Shown: piece by piece, positions 49,458 through 59,448 of the stretch | Layout of the letters: each line of letters begins with the position of its first letter | Position numbering within the stretch: the stretch's first letter is position 1 | Source: Rhynchopus sp. YZ270_cl-10 | Taxonomy: Eukaryota > Euglenozoa > Diplonemea > Diplonemida > Diplonemidae | Assembly (NCBI GenBank): GCA_964035575.1 | Contig: OZ037912.1 | Span: forward strand, 744,001-808,000 | Length of the DNA: 64,000 nt | Direction of reading: 5' to 3' | Notes under the pieces: model-generated | Seen by the model: the letters and a program-made list of their open reading frames with translations, nothing else | The model's database searches: none | What the model was told of the DNA's origin: nothing | Program-made: the position numbers and the translations under genes

Positions 49458-51242
49458 ATGCATTGTGGGTGGCTCGAAGGTGTGCTGTCCCTTGATGGCA
49501 CGTTAAAAAAGAAGGAGCAGCAGAAGCGGACGATGTACTTAGTTATTAGTGCGGTGGTGTTGCTTGTGCAGCTTGTGTCTTTTGGTTTGATCACGAGGAA
49601 GAGCAGAGGGTTGACCCAAGTAGGTATTGGGATGATTTCTCTCGGGTCGGCGTGTGCCATCGTGCTTGTCCTGTGCAAGTGTAAGGTGACGAACGCTGCT
49701 GTGCTTGCCCTTGCATCCTCATATCTCCTGGGCACCCTGTTGATCGACTGGGCCTCACAGACCGTAGGCGGACAATACTGGAGTTCGTTTGTGCTCACAG
49801 TGGACTTCCTTCTTGTGATGGAGGTGGACGCACGTCAAGCGCTCGTCGTTGTCGTGCTCTGCTGCATCTGGATAGCTTTGACAGGTGCAGAAGTGTACTT
49901 CAGGTTTGGCCTCTTCGACGCACCTTACCTCCTACCCCAACACGGCGAGGACAGCAGGTGGGAGAGGTATGCGGAGCAAGGTGCCTGCACAGATCTGCCG
50001 TGCCCCAACAAGACAACATTAGGTCGGACGATGGGAGCCCTCCAAGTCTTTGTGATTGACTTCATCGCAACGCGCGGATTTGCAAGTGCTATCCTGAAGG
50101 AGCAGGCAACGATGGAGAGAACGATCAACACGGTGCAGGAGATTGCGTCGCTCCTCGCAGGGTACGACGTGGAGAGGGTGGCTGAGCTGCTTGCGGAGCA
50201 TGAGGGGCACCTGCCTGAGGAGATGACGTCTGCACTGCGGTCGTTGGAGGAGAACCTGCGGAAGTACAAGGCGTACCTCCCGCAGACGTGCCTGCCCTTT
50301 GAGAGAGATGAGGGCACACTTCATGAGAAGAAGGTTTCACTGAAGCCGGAAGAACAGAACGATATCACGCAAGACGGGAAGAGTTGCTCGTCTATTAGTG
50401 AAGAGACAACAGCATCGTCACGAAAGATGGCGATGAATTTTCAGGTGCAGACCTTGTCACTGTCGCTGTCGTCCACGAAAGCAACCCTGCTGACACTGAA
50501 CATCAAAGACACGTTACGTCTCTTGGACGATGACATCACTTCCTTCTCACAACTCTTCACATCAGTTCTGCTCAGTGTACTGGACGCAACAGACGTGCGC
50601 CGTGGGATGGTGGACGTGTTTGTGGGCGACAGGATCCACTGCTCGTTCAACGCGTCAAGGAAATGTGGAAACCACGCCACCTCAGCACTGTACACTGCAA
50701 CAATGTTGATCCAGGGAGGTGACGAAGTGAGGACACATGTGAACATGGGTGTTGCGACAGGGAAGGTGCTGCGTGGTGACATGGGCTGCCACGTGATGCG
50801 TCGCTTCAGCATGGTGGGTGCTCTTGTGCGTGACGTGCTCGCGATAGAACGTGCTGGACGTGTACTGGGGTGTGATGTGCTGTGCAACCGTCTGTGCTTC
50901 AGCGATGCTGAGTGCGAACACAACCTGCGTCTGATTCCGTGCAAAGTGGAACTTGCTGCGAACTGCGAAGTAGAGGTGCTTGGTGAGTTGGTTGTACCAT
51001 TAGAAGCACCTGCTGAAACAGAGGTGGACGAATGGATGTACCAGATTGGCGCGAAGAAGGACTGGGATGACTACAACCAAGCAGTGCGTCAATACCTGAA
51101 GGGTGAGACATCAGCCGAAGACGTTGCCATTGCAGCGACGAAAGGGAACTGTGCACTTTACCCTGTACACGTAGTTGCGTCCTCTTTGCAACATTTATGT
51201 TTTCCTGTGTGCACAAACAAAACGAGCATCATTGAGTGTTAA
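49458..51242 (+). CDS. Membrane pseudo-cyclase paralogue 3, 594 aa
   Basis: ATG 49458 to TAA 51242. The C-terminal two thirds follow paralogues 1 and 2 closely. The first 140 residues, covering the membrane segments, are clearly more diverged (VISAVVLLVQLVSFGLITRK in place of the others' sequence), and the acidic spacer is replaced by KKVSLKPEEQNDITQDGKS. This patchy identity implies gene conversion of the shared part and independent drift of the membrane part. The degenerate domain has the same missing catalytic residues (TLNIKD, VRDVLA). Confidence 0.85.
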   Translation: MHCGWLEGVLSLDGTLKKKEQQKRTMYLVISAVVLLVQLVSFGLITRKSRGLTQVGIGMISLGSACAIVLVLCKCKVTNAAVLALASSYLLGTLLIDWASQTVGGQYWSSFVLTVDFLLVMEVDARQALVVVVLCCIWIALTGAEVYFRFGLFDAPYLLPQHGEDSRWERYAEQGACTDLPCPNKTTLGRTMGALQVFVIDFIATRGFASAILKEQATMERTINTVQEIASLLAGYDVERVAELLAEHEGHLPEEMTSALRSLEENLRKYKAYLPQTCLPFERDEGTLHEKKVSLKPEEQNDITQDGKSCSSISEETTASSRKMAMNFQVQTLSLSLSSTKATLLTLNIKDTLRLLDDDITSFSQLFTSVLLSVLDATDVRRGMVDVFVGDRIHCSFNASRKCGNHATSALYTATMLIQGGDEVRTHVNMGVATGKVLRGDMGCHVMRRFSMVGALVRDVLAIERAGRVLGCDVLCNRLCFSDAECEHNLRLIPCKVELAANCEVEVLGELVVPLEAPAETEVDEWMYQIGAKKDWDDYNQAVRQYLKGETSAEDVAIAATKGNCALYPVHVVASSLQHLCFPVCTNKTSIIEC

Positions 51243-51492
51243 TAGAGGTTAAACTTTCTGCTCTATCCTCTGACCATCTTAGCCCCAAATTTCCATCCAC
51301 CTGATTTTTTGTGAAATTTTGATGGAGTTTGATGTTTAAATACCCACGAAACTCCTTCGAAATCCACCAAATTTCAGGCAAAATCAGGTGGTTCTGGGTT
51401 TTTTACTTTCACTTTTTTTTTTTTGAAAACTTGTTGCTTTTGCGTAGACGTCTGATGTCTCCGCACTCCACCCTCCACTGTTCCTTTTTAAG

Positions 51493-51540
51493 GTGACCAA
51501 GCATGCAAGTCTTAGCAGCATCTGAGAAAGCTTTATTTTT
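51493..51540 (+). repeat. E-type motif, AAGGTGAC head
   Basis: AAGGTGACCAAGCATGCAAG, then TCTTAGCAGCATCTGAGAAAGC. A weak copy sharing the head of 22336 and 59977. Confidence 0.4.
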
Positions 51541-51803
51541 TATTTGTTACGTGTACTAGTTTCGTTTTTTTACAAGGAGGCATACTGCTGTTCTGTCTGT
51601 TTTGTTATTTATTTTTTGTTTCACTCGGTGTCGCAGCTACTTGGTACCAAAGCCGGTCGGGGGGCTTTCCCCCGCACTCCGACACAGATTTTTCTTTCGA
51701 AAAAATGGGTAGCCAACAGCAACACCCACCCCTGCTTCGTTTCCCCCTCCCTCTGTATTTTTACTACCCCTTTTTAGGTCTTCAAGAGACCCCCTTTTGT
51801 TTG

Positions 51804-52262
51804 ATACACGTGAATATAGGGGGCATCTCAGTTATTGTGCTTAAATATTTGCTAAATCAAGAGCAAATAGTAACTGAGACCCCCCTTAACAACGTAGATG
51901 ATCAACATGAAGCTTTTGAATAACATATTCTGATATTTTTCATGCAATGGACACCTCAGCACACCTCAGTTGCGTGTTTTACCACCAAAATATCTTCTTC
52001 GCAGCCTAAAAATCAGGTTATCAACTGGCTGTTTAACGAAAAAGATAATTTTATCCCCGTTGTAGGGGGAATCTGCCGATCTGCTGGCTGGTGGAAAATA
52101 AATACCGTCTTCGTAAATATGTTCGACCGTAATAAAATTCGTCCTTTTCAAGATTTTTCTGGAAGTTCGTCCTTTTTTACGGTCGAACATTGTTACGAAG
52201 ACGGTAGTCTTGTTTTCGCCGTTCTTTACACTCCACTCAAAAATAGCCCCCTTTATCGTGTG
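51804..52262. mobile_element. Foldback-type inverted repeat element
   Basis: The ends are roughly inverted (ACACGTGAATATAGGGGGC at left and the reverse complement of ACACGATAAAGGGGGC at right). Inside are two hairpins: 51818-51890 (CTCAGTTA / TAACTGAG with G/C ends) and 52102-52207, where TACCGTCTTCGTAA and ATGTTCGACCGTAA are repeated inverted. The outer ends are imperfect and no target duplication is evident. Confidence 0.5.
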
Positions 52263-52445
52263 CACAAGAGGCACACACCTTCTGGTCAGTTTAAGTTTTT
52301 GTTTTTTTCTGAGTCAACAACAGCTCTCGGGGCTCTGGTTGAAGTGGGAAAAGTCCGCATCCCAGAAGCTTCTGCACTGTTGTAAACTTTTTTTTTCACA
52401 AATTTTGTCATCACAGTTTCTTTTTCTTCTTTTGTGTGTAGATGA

Positions 52446-52482
52446 CAAACGAGAGCTGAGGTTCATCTTATAAATTTTTTTG
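52446..52482 (+). repeat. E motif
   Basis: ACGAGAGCTGAGGTTCATCT, then TATAAATTTTTTTG. Confidence 0.5.
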
Positions 52483-52512
52483 TCGTAGCCACCTTTGTTT
52501 GTTCTTTTACGC

Positions 52513-52618
52513 ACACTACGTTGTGAACGGAAAGTGTCATGTCGTTCAACTCACCCCCAACCGTGCTCCGCAACACCACCCTACAAGGTGAGAGATAGTG
52601 TATGGTGGAAGCATCAAT
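52513..52618 (+). repeat. B module
   Basis: CGGAAAGTGTCATGTCGTTC, CCCAACCGTGCTCCGCAACA, then AAGGTGAGAGATAGTGTATG and GAAGCATCAA. Confidence 0.7.
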
Positions 52619-53111
52619 GTATCAAACAACTACAAGAAATGGGAGGGTGAGGGAACGACAATGTGACACTTTTAATACACTTTTATAATTTATTTTAAAA
52701 TTTATTGCCTTCACCCCCATATGAGGTGTTTTCAGGTGTAAATATAAGCACCTGCAAATGGCGTATTTCGCTCTGTTTTTTTCGTTTTGTTTTTAGTGCT
52801 CAGTGACGGTCAGAGTCCGTGGCGGAAGAAGAAAAAAAAAAAAAAACAATAAATCTTGTTCGGATGCCACACGAGATTGTCAAATTTTATGTCTGTGTCT
52901 AAAAAAATGTCTTTCCCCCCACTTTCTTTTTCCTTTGTGGGCTCACACAAAAGATGCAAACACAAAATGTAATTTTATTTTTTTTCAAACATAATTTCAT
53001 TTCAACGCTCCCTCCCGCAAGGTAGAGGCTATTTCCCCCCCAATTTTTATTTTGCACAAAATCAAATAATGAATTGAAATTGAGCACTTCCCCTCTTTTA
53101 TCATTTTTTTT

Positions 53112-53250
53112 CTCTACGGTACGGGCAGGCCATTAGATTTCCTTTTTTACATCTACTGTTGTAGGCCGCAGGGTCTTTCATCCGGATGCCTGGCATCGTA
53201 CAGTAGGTCAATCGGAGGTGCCTGCATTAACAACTACAGTTTTATTTTTC
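53112..53250 (+). repeat. D module upstream of a gene
   Basis: TACGGTACGGGCAGGCCATT, then TTTCCTTTTTTACATCTAC, then TCATCCGGATGCCTGGCATC, then GAGGTGCCTGCATTAACAAC and TACAGTTTTATT. It ends about 175 bp before ATG 53426. Confidence 0.6.
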
Positions 53251-53425
53251 CATTGCTGTTCCCCTCTCCCCTCTCGGCTTTTTCCAGCGTTTTTTTGGTG
53301 ACATCCTTTCACCTGAAATTCTTGAATTTTAATTTCTATTTTTTATCAAAATAATCTCCACTCGGGACTTGTAGATAATCTCTCTCTGATATCCCCTCTC
53401 TTCCCTTCAGTAAAAAGACAACCAC

Positions 53426-54526
53426 ATGGAAGCCCTCCTTAAGACATGCGGAGAGGTGCAGGCATCGGGCCCTAAATGGTGTTTTGCAAGCGACAACACA
53501 GGGGGTATGCATGAAGACGTCATGCGGTCGATCACCCTGACAAACGCGCTCCCCGCTGCAGCCCCTTATGGTGAAGATGCTGTTACCTTTGCTGCATCGA
53601 AGCTGGTCCGCGAGACGCTCGGGTACGCGGAAGACGATCACGTTAAATTCGTGACCACCGGGACCGGGGGCAATGTTCTTGCGTTATCTTTGCTCTGCCA
53701 ACGTACAGTTCACTCAATCATTGCTGCGCGCTCTGCGCATGTGTACACCCACACTGCAGGGGTTGCCGAGAAGATTATCAGCTCCAAAATCATTCCGATT
53801 CAGGCCGACAAAATTACCACTACGCTCCTGGAATCGACTGTTGCGCACCACAATTTGATGCCCCAGGTTTTTACTACACCTAAAGCGATGACGCTAACGC
53901 TGTTGACAGAAAAGGGTGAGGTATACTCATTGAAGGAATTGGAGGAGCTGTACACCGTCGCGAAGAAGCATAACATATACGTCCACATCGATGGAGCACG
54001 CCTTTCGAATGCCTGCGTGGTGCTGGCAGAGAGGGAGGGGATCACTGCTTTGGAGGTTGCGCGGAAGGTGGCGGAGTACTCAGACGCATTGACCTTCGGT
54101 GGGGCAAAGAATGGGTTGGGGACCTCCGAGGCTGTGATCATTAAGAGGCATGTGGAAGAGAATGAGAATCTGATTTTTGCGACAGCGAAGCAGGCAAACG
54201 TCATTGTCTCAAAGGCAAGGTTCGTGAGTTGCCAGTTTCTTGCGTTTTTTTCGGGGTCACTTTGGGTCCGGAATGCAACCATCGCGAACAACGCTGCGCA
54301 AACACTCTACTCAGTGCTTAAGAAGCACAATGCAGAGGTGCCCTCCCCTCCTGTTGCCAATATGATGGTGGTGCGTGTCACGAAGGCGATTTTTGATCAT
54401 GTAACAAAATTCTACGCTGTGTACGGTGTTCCTGACGGAGACCACATGAATGTCCGTGTTGTAACCTCCTTTGAGTCAACTGAAGATGACTGCAAACGTT
54501 TTGCAGAGCTTATGAGTGGTCTCTGA
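53426..54526 (+). CDS. Threonine aldolase-type PLP enzyme, 366 aa
   Basis: ATG 53426 to TGA 54526. It belongs to the aspartate aminotransferase fold, beta-eliminating lyase/threonine aldolase family: SDNTGGMHEDVM at the start, TTGTGGNVLAL for cofactor phosphate binding, HIDGARLSNA with the cofactor-binding Asp, and LTFGGAKNGLG with the Schiff-base lysine K228. The typical reaction is cleavage of L-threonine or allo-threonine to glycine and acetaldehyde. The length is normal for the family (about 340-370 aa). No targeting peptide is obvious, so it is probably cytosolic. The GGAKNG form is that of the low-specificity bacterial-like branch, so lateral origin is possible but untested. Confidence 0.9.
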   Translation: MEALLKTCGEVQASGPKWCFASDNTGGMHEDVMRSITLTNALPAAAPYGEDAVTFAASKLVRETLGYAEDDHVKFVTTGTGGNVLALSLLCQRTVHSIIAARSAHVYTHTAGVAEKIISSKIIPIQADKITTTLLESTVAHHNLMPQVFTTPKAMTLTLLTEKGEVYSLKELEELYTVAKKHNIYVHIDGARLSNACVVLAEREGITALEVARKVAEYSDALTFGGAKNGLGTSEAVIIKRHVEENENLIFATAKQANVIVSKARFVSCQFLAFFSGSLWVRNATIANNAAQTLYSVLKKHNAEVPSPPVANMMVVRVTKAIFDHVTKFYAVYGVPDGDHMNVRVVTSFESTEDDCKRFAELMSGL

Positions 54527-55233
54527 AGGGGGAGAGAGAGGAGAGGGAGGGGGAGGGTGATGGGTGGGGGAGCGTGGTGAAAATAGCAGTTATATTCTTG
54601 TGGGAAAGGGTTGGATATTTTTCTTAATTTCTCTGTTTGATTTTTTTGTTCAAAAAAGTACAGTGTGTTTATGTGTTTGTTATTGTGTTTCGAAACGGAG
54701 AGAAAAGGAAGTATTTCAACCCCCTTTTTTCTATTTTTTTTTGGTACCGGGCGTTCCCAGTGGTTCTGGCAGAGTAAGAAGAACGTTTTTTTTTTTTTTG
54801 CATATCCTGATTCCATAAGGTGTGTTGTAGATTAGTTCAACAGGGTGAATTCCTTGTTTTTGTTCACTTTTTATGATGTTGTATGTTTGAATCTCTCCGT
54901 TTGGGTATGATCACACACAGCTCATTTTACGTGTTTTTTCATTTGTGAACTTTCAATTCTGTATCTAATTTGTGTCCAGTGCCCTCTTGAAAATAGGTTG
55001 CTGCCAGTATTTTGAGCGCATCTAACAAACATCCAGTGTTCCCTTTAACTCATTTTTCCTTTTTTACCATCTACGTTTCAATGTCCTTGACCATAATGTC
55101 TTGTTATCATATGTTGCCATAGCGACGCAATGCGGCAAAATAAAACAAAATGGTGTCAAATACGCGAAAAAAAAAAAAAAAAAGATGTCCTCTATTTTTT
55201 TTTGAAAAAAATATTTTTCTACCATTTTGTCGG
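54527..55233. other. Spacer, no gene
   Basis: T-rich, with a G-rich run just after the stop (54530-54570). Nothing else recognised. Confidence 0.6.
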
Positions 55234-55314
55234 AGCGGCGAAGTGTGTATATAGTAGGCTGATTGACGTCGGGCTGGTTTGCCCATTTTGTCACTTTTTA
55301 CCACCGATTTAAAC

Positions 55315-55515
55315 GGATCACCACCGATCGCGATCGATCAGCACCGACCACCACCGCTCACCCACCGATTGCACCGACCACATCGATTTACGCACCGATC
55401 ACCACCGATCACCGGCGATCACCATCGATCACCGTCGATCACCGTCGATCACCACCGATCACCACCGATCACCACCGATCACCACCGATCACCGTCGATC
55501 ACCACCGAACACTGG
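55315..55515 (+). repeat. Iteron block 1, ACCACCGATC-type
   Basis: About 20 degenerate 10-bp units, each with GATC, in one orientation. Confidence 0.9.
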
Positions 55516-55971
55516 GAAAGTTTCTTCGTCAGTTTTTGGGTATAACCGTGTATATGACGTAATTTTAGGTGGTCAGAAGTGGAGACTGACCCCCATGTCC
55601 AGGTCATAGAAATGCCCTTTGAGGCCATTGCCGAAGGAATATGGTACTTTTGATCACCGCAGATTATGTACTGACCAAAAAATCCATACAAAACCCAAAA
55701 AAACACCAAAATCATGTAAAAACTGACTCATGCATTTTAGGTCAAAAATACTCATTTCTCAGCGCAAATTGACCCCATCAGAGCACCCACAGATTCCTGA
55801 GAGCCAAAATCAATTTCCCCCCTACCCGATTTTTTGCGGGCAAAAATTGGCGGAAAAATATTTTGGGACAAACTCCTGGTTCAACCGATTCACAACTGGT
55901 GCACAAATCTGACCTGTACCTCGAGGTCATTTTGACTTCGATTTTTTTCTCAGGGTCTTCTAACATATGGG

Positions 55972-56306
55972 GTACTGTACTGTACTGTACTGTACTGTAC
56001 TGTACTGTACTGTACTGTACTGTACTGTACTGTACTGTACTGTACTGTACTGTACTGTACTGTACTGTACTGTACTGTACTGTACTGTACTGTACTGTAC
56101 TGTACTGTACTGTACTGTACTGTACTGTACTGTACTGTACTGTACTGTACTGTACTGTACTGTACTGTACTGTACTGTACTGTACTGTACTGTACTGTAC
56201 TGTACTGTACTGTACTGTACTGTACTGTACTGTACTGTACTGTACTGTACTGTACTGTACTGTACTGTACTGTACTGTACTGTACTGTACTGTACTGTAC
56301 TGTACT
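55972..56306 (+). repeat. Pentanucleotide satellite GTACT x 67
   Basis: 67 perfect copies. The repeat contains GTAC palindromes at every unit, so a single strand could fold extensively. Four of the six frames stay open right through it and produce spurious proteins. Confidence 0.97.
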
Positions 56307-56323
56307 CCCAATCCCCTGTGGAG

Positions 56324-56489
56324 ACTGTGTATACTGTGTATACTGTGTATACTGTGTATACTGTGTATACTGTGCATACTGTGTATACTGTGTATACTGT
56401 GTATACTGTGTATACTGTGTATACTGTGTATACTGTGTATACTGTGTATACTGTGTATACTGTGTATACTGTGTATACTGTGTATACTG
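56324..56489 (+). repeat. 9-bp satellite ACTGTGTAT, about 18 copies
   Basis: One variant unit (ACTGTGCAT). It follows the GTACT satellite after an 18-bp gap. Confidence 0.95.
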
Positions 56490-56912
56490 AGGAAATTGAC
56501 CAAAAACGAGAACTTGTCCATTTCGGCAAATTGGCCCCACCACTGGCCGGACGGATTCTGGAAATGCAAATGCCGGCATTTAAAAGCTCGCCAAGGAAAA
56601 AAAACAATTTTTTCCCAACACCTCTTCCCCCCCCGTATCGGCATGACAACTGGTAGAAACACGGGGAATCGGTTAAGGCGCTACACCAAAAAATCACGAA
56701 ATATTTTTTCAACGGAGATTCACGTACATAACTAAATTTGGCCCAAAGTGTCAAAAGTGGGCCTCCAATGTCGCATTGGACTCATTTCATGGCGATACTG
56801 GCCATGTGTGATGGTTATCTCACTTTTTGAAATTTTCATCACATACAAACCTAACACCTGAGAGACAAGCTCGTGGGTGCTCTATACGGTAATAGCTACC
56901 CATTTCTAGCGA

Positions 56913-57320
56913 TTACCACCGATCACGCACCGATCACCACCGATCAGCACCGCTCACACACCGATCACCATCGATTACCATCGATCACCACCGATCACCG
57001 TCGATCACCACCGATCACCACCGATCACCACCGATCACCACCGATCACCATCGATCACCGTCAATCACCGTCGACCACCATCGATCACCACCGACCACTC
57101 ACCGATCAGCACCGATCACCACCGACCACCACCGACCACCGTCGACCACCACCGACCACTCACCGATCACCACCGATCACCATCGATCACCATCGATCAC
57201 CGGCGATCACCACCGATCAGCACCGACCACGCACCGATCACCATCGATCACCACCGATCACCACCGATCACCGTCGATCACCATCGATCACCACCGATCA
57301 CCACCGATCAGCACCGGCCA
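56913..57320 (+). repeat. Iteron block 2, ACCACCGATC-type
   Basis: About 40 units of the same 10-mer as block 1, in the same orientation, not inverted as is usual for subterminal repeats. Confidence 0.92.
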
Positions 57321-57375
57321 AGCCCGGCGTCAATCAGCCTATATAGCAAAAAATGGTTCTTATACCATTTGTCGG

Positions 57376-58523
57376 AACTACCACGTCCACCCCAGACGAT
57401 GGACAATTCTGTTCTAGGTCGCTCAGACTTCTTCTTCTTCTTCTGTCTCATAAAACCTTGCTACCACCCATCTGCTGGGTTGCGTCGCACACGCCCTGTA
57501 GCAGTGCACAGCACTGCTGTATGTAGTGGAATGGAATGGCATCATAGTCTCATATACATACCTTGTGAAATGTCCGTCAGCTCCGCGCTCCCTTCTTCTT
57601 CTTTCTCGCTATCATCATATCTCTGGCTCATGCTGTACCCGCTTCCTTCACTCTCTATGGTTCTCTACAGAGGATTCTCTCGCAGTCATAACATTACAGT
57701 AGGGCCCGTCCTACCAGTTTGCGATCCCCGCGTCCGTCGTACCTCCTCGTTTCTCTGGGATGAAGGTTTTGAGCTCCAAAAAAGAGCTCGGCGGTGAGTC
57801 GGTCCAGGTCTCCCCCCACTGTCTGTGTTTCGTCCTCACTACCCACATTTTACTTTCCCCCCCAAAAACACACAACCCACACAACCCACACAACCCACAC
57901 AACCCACACAACCCACACAACCCACACAACCCACACAACCCACACAACCCACACAACCCACACAACCCACACAACCCACACAACCCACACAACCCACACA
58001 ACCCACACAACCCACACAACCCACACAACCCACACAACCCACACAACCCACACAACCCACACAACCCACACAACCCACAGAAGCCACACAACCCACACAA
58101 CCCACACAACCCACAGAAGCCACACAACCCACACAACCCACACAACCCACACAACCCACACAACCCACACAACCCACACAACCCACACAACCCACACAAC
58201 CCACACAACCCACACAACCCACACAACCCACACAACCCACACAACCCACAGAAGCCACAGGGTGGGGGGAAAGAGGAAGAGAGAGGGGGGGGAGGGGACT
58301 TACATGAACAGAGCGATAAACAGAAGAGTGGCGCACAGCCTCCGCAACTCATTGTATGCATCTTGCATCTTTTCTCCCCCCCCTCCCTCCCTCCCCCATA
58401 ACTATGCTGCTTCAAACACCCACCCACCCACCCACCCACCTAAACACTTTCCCATCCCTCCCTCTCTCTGTCTCCTACAGATCCGACCGTTCTAGCTCCG
58501 CACGGAGTGCCTCGGTCGAGCCC
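57376..58523. other. Leader region of dioxygenase gene with minisatellite
   Basis: An open frame ending at a GTGAGT donor (57794) is in phase with an acceptor CTCCTACAG at 58480, so an upstream exon and a 686-nt intron holding the minisatellite are possible. The upstream frame has no recognisable domain and its start is unclear. Confidence 0.4.
57870..58260 (+). repeat. 9-bp minisatellite ACACAACCC, about 43 copies
   Basis: The array is nearly perfect, with a few ACAGAAGCC variants. Strong strand asymmetry: no G on the + strand except in variants. It lies between a possible donor at 57794 and the acceptor at 58480. Confidence 0.97.
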
Positions 58524-59360
58524 ATGGGTAACCTGGTACAGGCACTACGGCAACAACGTGGCAGAAGCGCATCCGCAGCACCACCCCCCTCTTCGTCTGT
58601 GGGCACCCCACCCCACGGTGCTGTTGCCGCACCAAACAGTACACGTGATCTGGTACATGCCGTACGCCGTGCAGTGCAGGAGAAGAGTCTTGACAATGCA
58701 TTCTTCCGGGACACCTTGCAACCATTGATGTCCGGGGTCTCTTTCCAGGATCTTGGATTAAAGCCGCCACCCGCCTCCCAAATGCCGCTTATAGGTTATA
58801 TGTCGTTGGAAGAACGGCCAGAATATACGATCTGCTTTTTTTTTATTCCACCAGGCAAAACATTGCCTCTGCACGACCATCCTAGTATGAACATCGTGCA
58901 GAAAGTGGTGTTCGGGAATGTCAGGGTCAGAGGGTTCGATTGGGTGAAGCCGAGGGGTGAATATATCATGGATGTGCCAGAAGGCTTGGCGTACGAGGTG
59001 TACAACAAAGTGTTTACTGCGGACGATGGGAGTACGTTTATTGAGCCGGACGCTGGGGGTGTGCTTCATGAGATTAGCGCAGAAGGGGACGGGGTGGCTG
59101 GGTTTGTAGATTGCATCTCTCCATCGTACGTCCAGTTTGTGCGCGACTGCACCTACTTCACCACTTCCCCACCTCTCAACAAGGCGACCTTCCGTGACGT
59201 CGTCGCTGCAGAAACGATCGCAGACGTGGAATCCGAAGGTGTGCCCGCAGAAGCTGCCTTCGACAAAGGGTATCCAGTTCATATTTTGAAACCAGATTTT
59301 GCAAATGATGGGCCAGAAATGCGGGGTTTTAAACCCCCATCTCCGGAATGGTTAAATTAA
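58524..59360 (+). CDS. PCO/ADO-family thiol dioxygenase, 278 aa
   Basis: ATG 58524 (MGNLVQALRQQ) to TAA 59360. It is a member of the plant cysteine oxidase / 2-aminoethanethiol dioxygenase family: FFIPPGKTLPLHDHPSMNIV with iron-binding H117 and H119 in a cupin barrel, and VLHEIS with the third ligand H182. The family oxidises the thiol of cysteamine or of N-terminal cysteine with O2, marking proteins for the Arg/N-degron pathway, and acts as an oxygen sensor. The N-terminal 60 residues are Ser/Ala/Pro-rich. The frame stays open upstream to the acceptor at 58480, so a 5' exon could extend the protein. The enzyme class is secure. The substrate is not. Confidence 0.88.
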   Translation: MGNLVQALRQQRGRSASAAPPPSSSVGTPPHGAVAAPNSTRDLVHAVRRAVQEKSLDNAFFRDTLQPLMSGVSFQDLGLKPPPASQMPLIGYMSLEERPEYTICFFFIPPGKTLPLHDHPSMNIVQKVVFGNVRVRGFDWVKPRGEYIMDVPEGLAYEVYNKVFTADDGSTFIEPDAGGVLHEISAEGDGVAGFVDCISPSYVQFVRDCTYFTTSPPLNKATFRDVVAAETIADVESEGVPAEAAFDKGYPVHILKPDFANDGPEMRGFKPPSPEWLN

Positions 59361-59428
59361 AATGGGGAAATGAAAAATGAGGGGAGGAGGGGGGAAAAGG
59401 GGGGAAAGAGAACGCTAGCATTGAAATA

Positions 59429-59448
59429 TGTGTGTGTGTGTGTGTGTG
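59429..59448 (+). repeat. (TG)n microsatellite
   Basis: Ten TG units. Confidence 0.9.

Larger units (their letters stand above)
51243..53425. other. Spacer with foldback, B, D and E modules, no gene
   Basis: 2.2 kb holding two E motifs (51493-51540, 52446-52482), a foldback element (51804-52262), a B module (52513-52618) and a D module (53112-53250). The open frame at 51942-52385 lies in the foldback and is not credited. Confidence 0.7.
55234..57362. mobile_element. Satellite-filled TIR element, about 2.1 kb
   Basis: Left end 55248-55277 (TATATAGTAGGCTGATTGAC, then GTCGGGCTGG) is matched as reverse complement by 57318-57345 with one 3-nt gap and few changes. Outside lie TACCATTTTGTCGG (55220-55233) and TACCATTTGTCGG (57363-57375), a candidate target duplication with one length difference. 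Inside, 10-bp iterons of the ACCACCGATC type lie next to each end, and two other satellites fill the centre. No transposase is present. All the long open frames here are repeat artefacts. Confidence 0.6.

Noticed and set aside
51942-52385. 147-aa open frame
   Set aside because: It lies across the foldback hairpins and an E-like motif, and the reverse strand is equally open.
55778-56754. Long frames encoding YSTVQ- or YCTVL-type repeats
   Set aside because: Products of the GTACT satellite, open in several frames on both strands.
57711-58495. Long frames encoding NPH, THT, QPT or CGL repeats
   Set aside because: Products of the ACACAACCC minisatellite, which has no stops in most frames.
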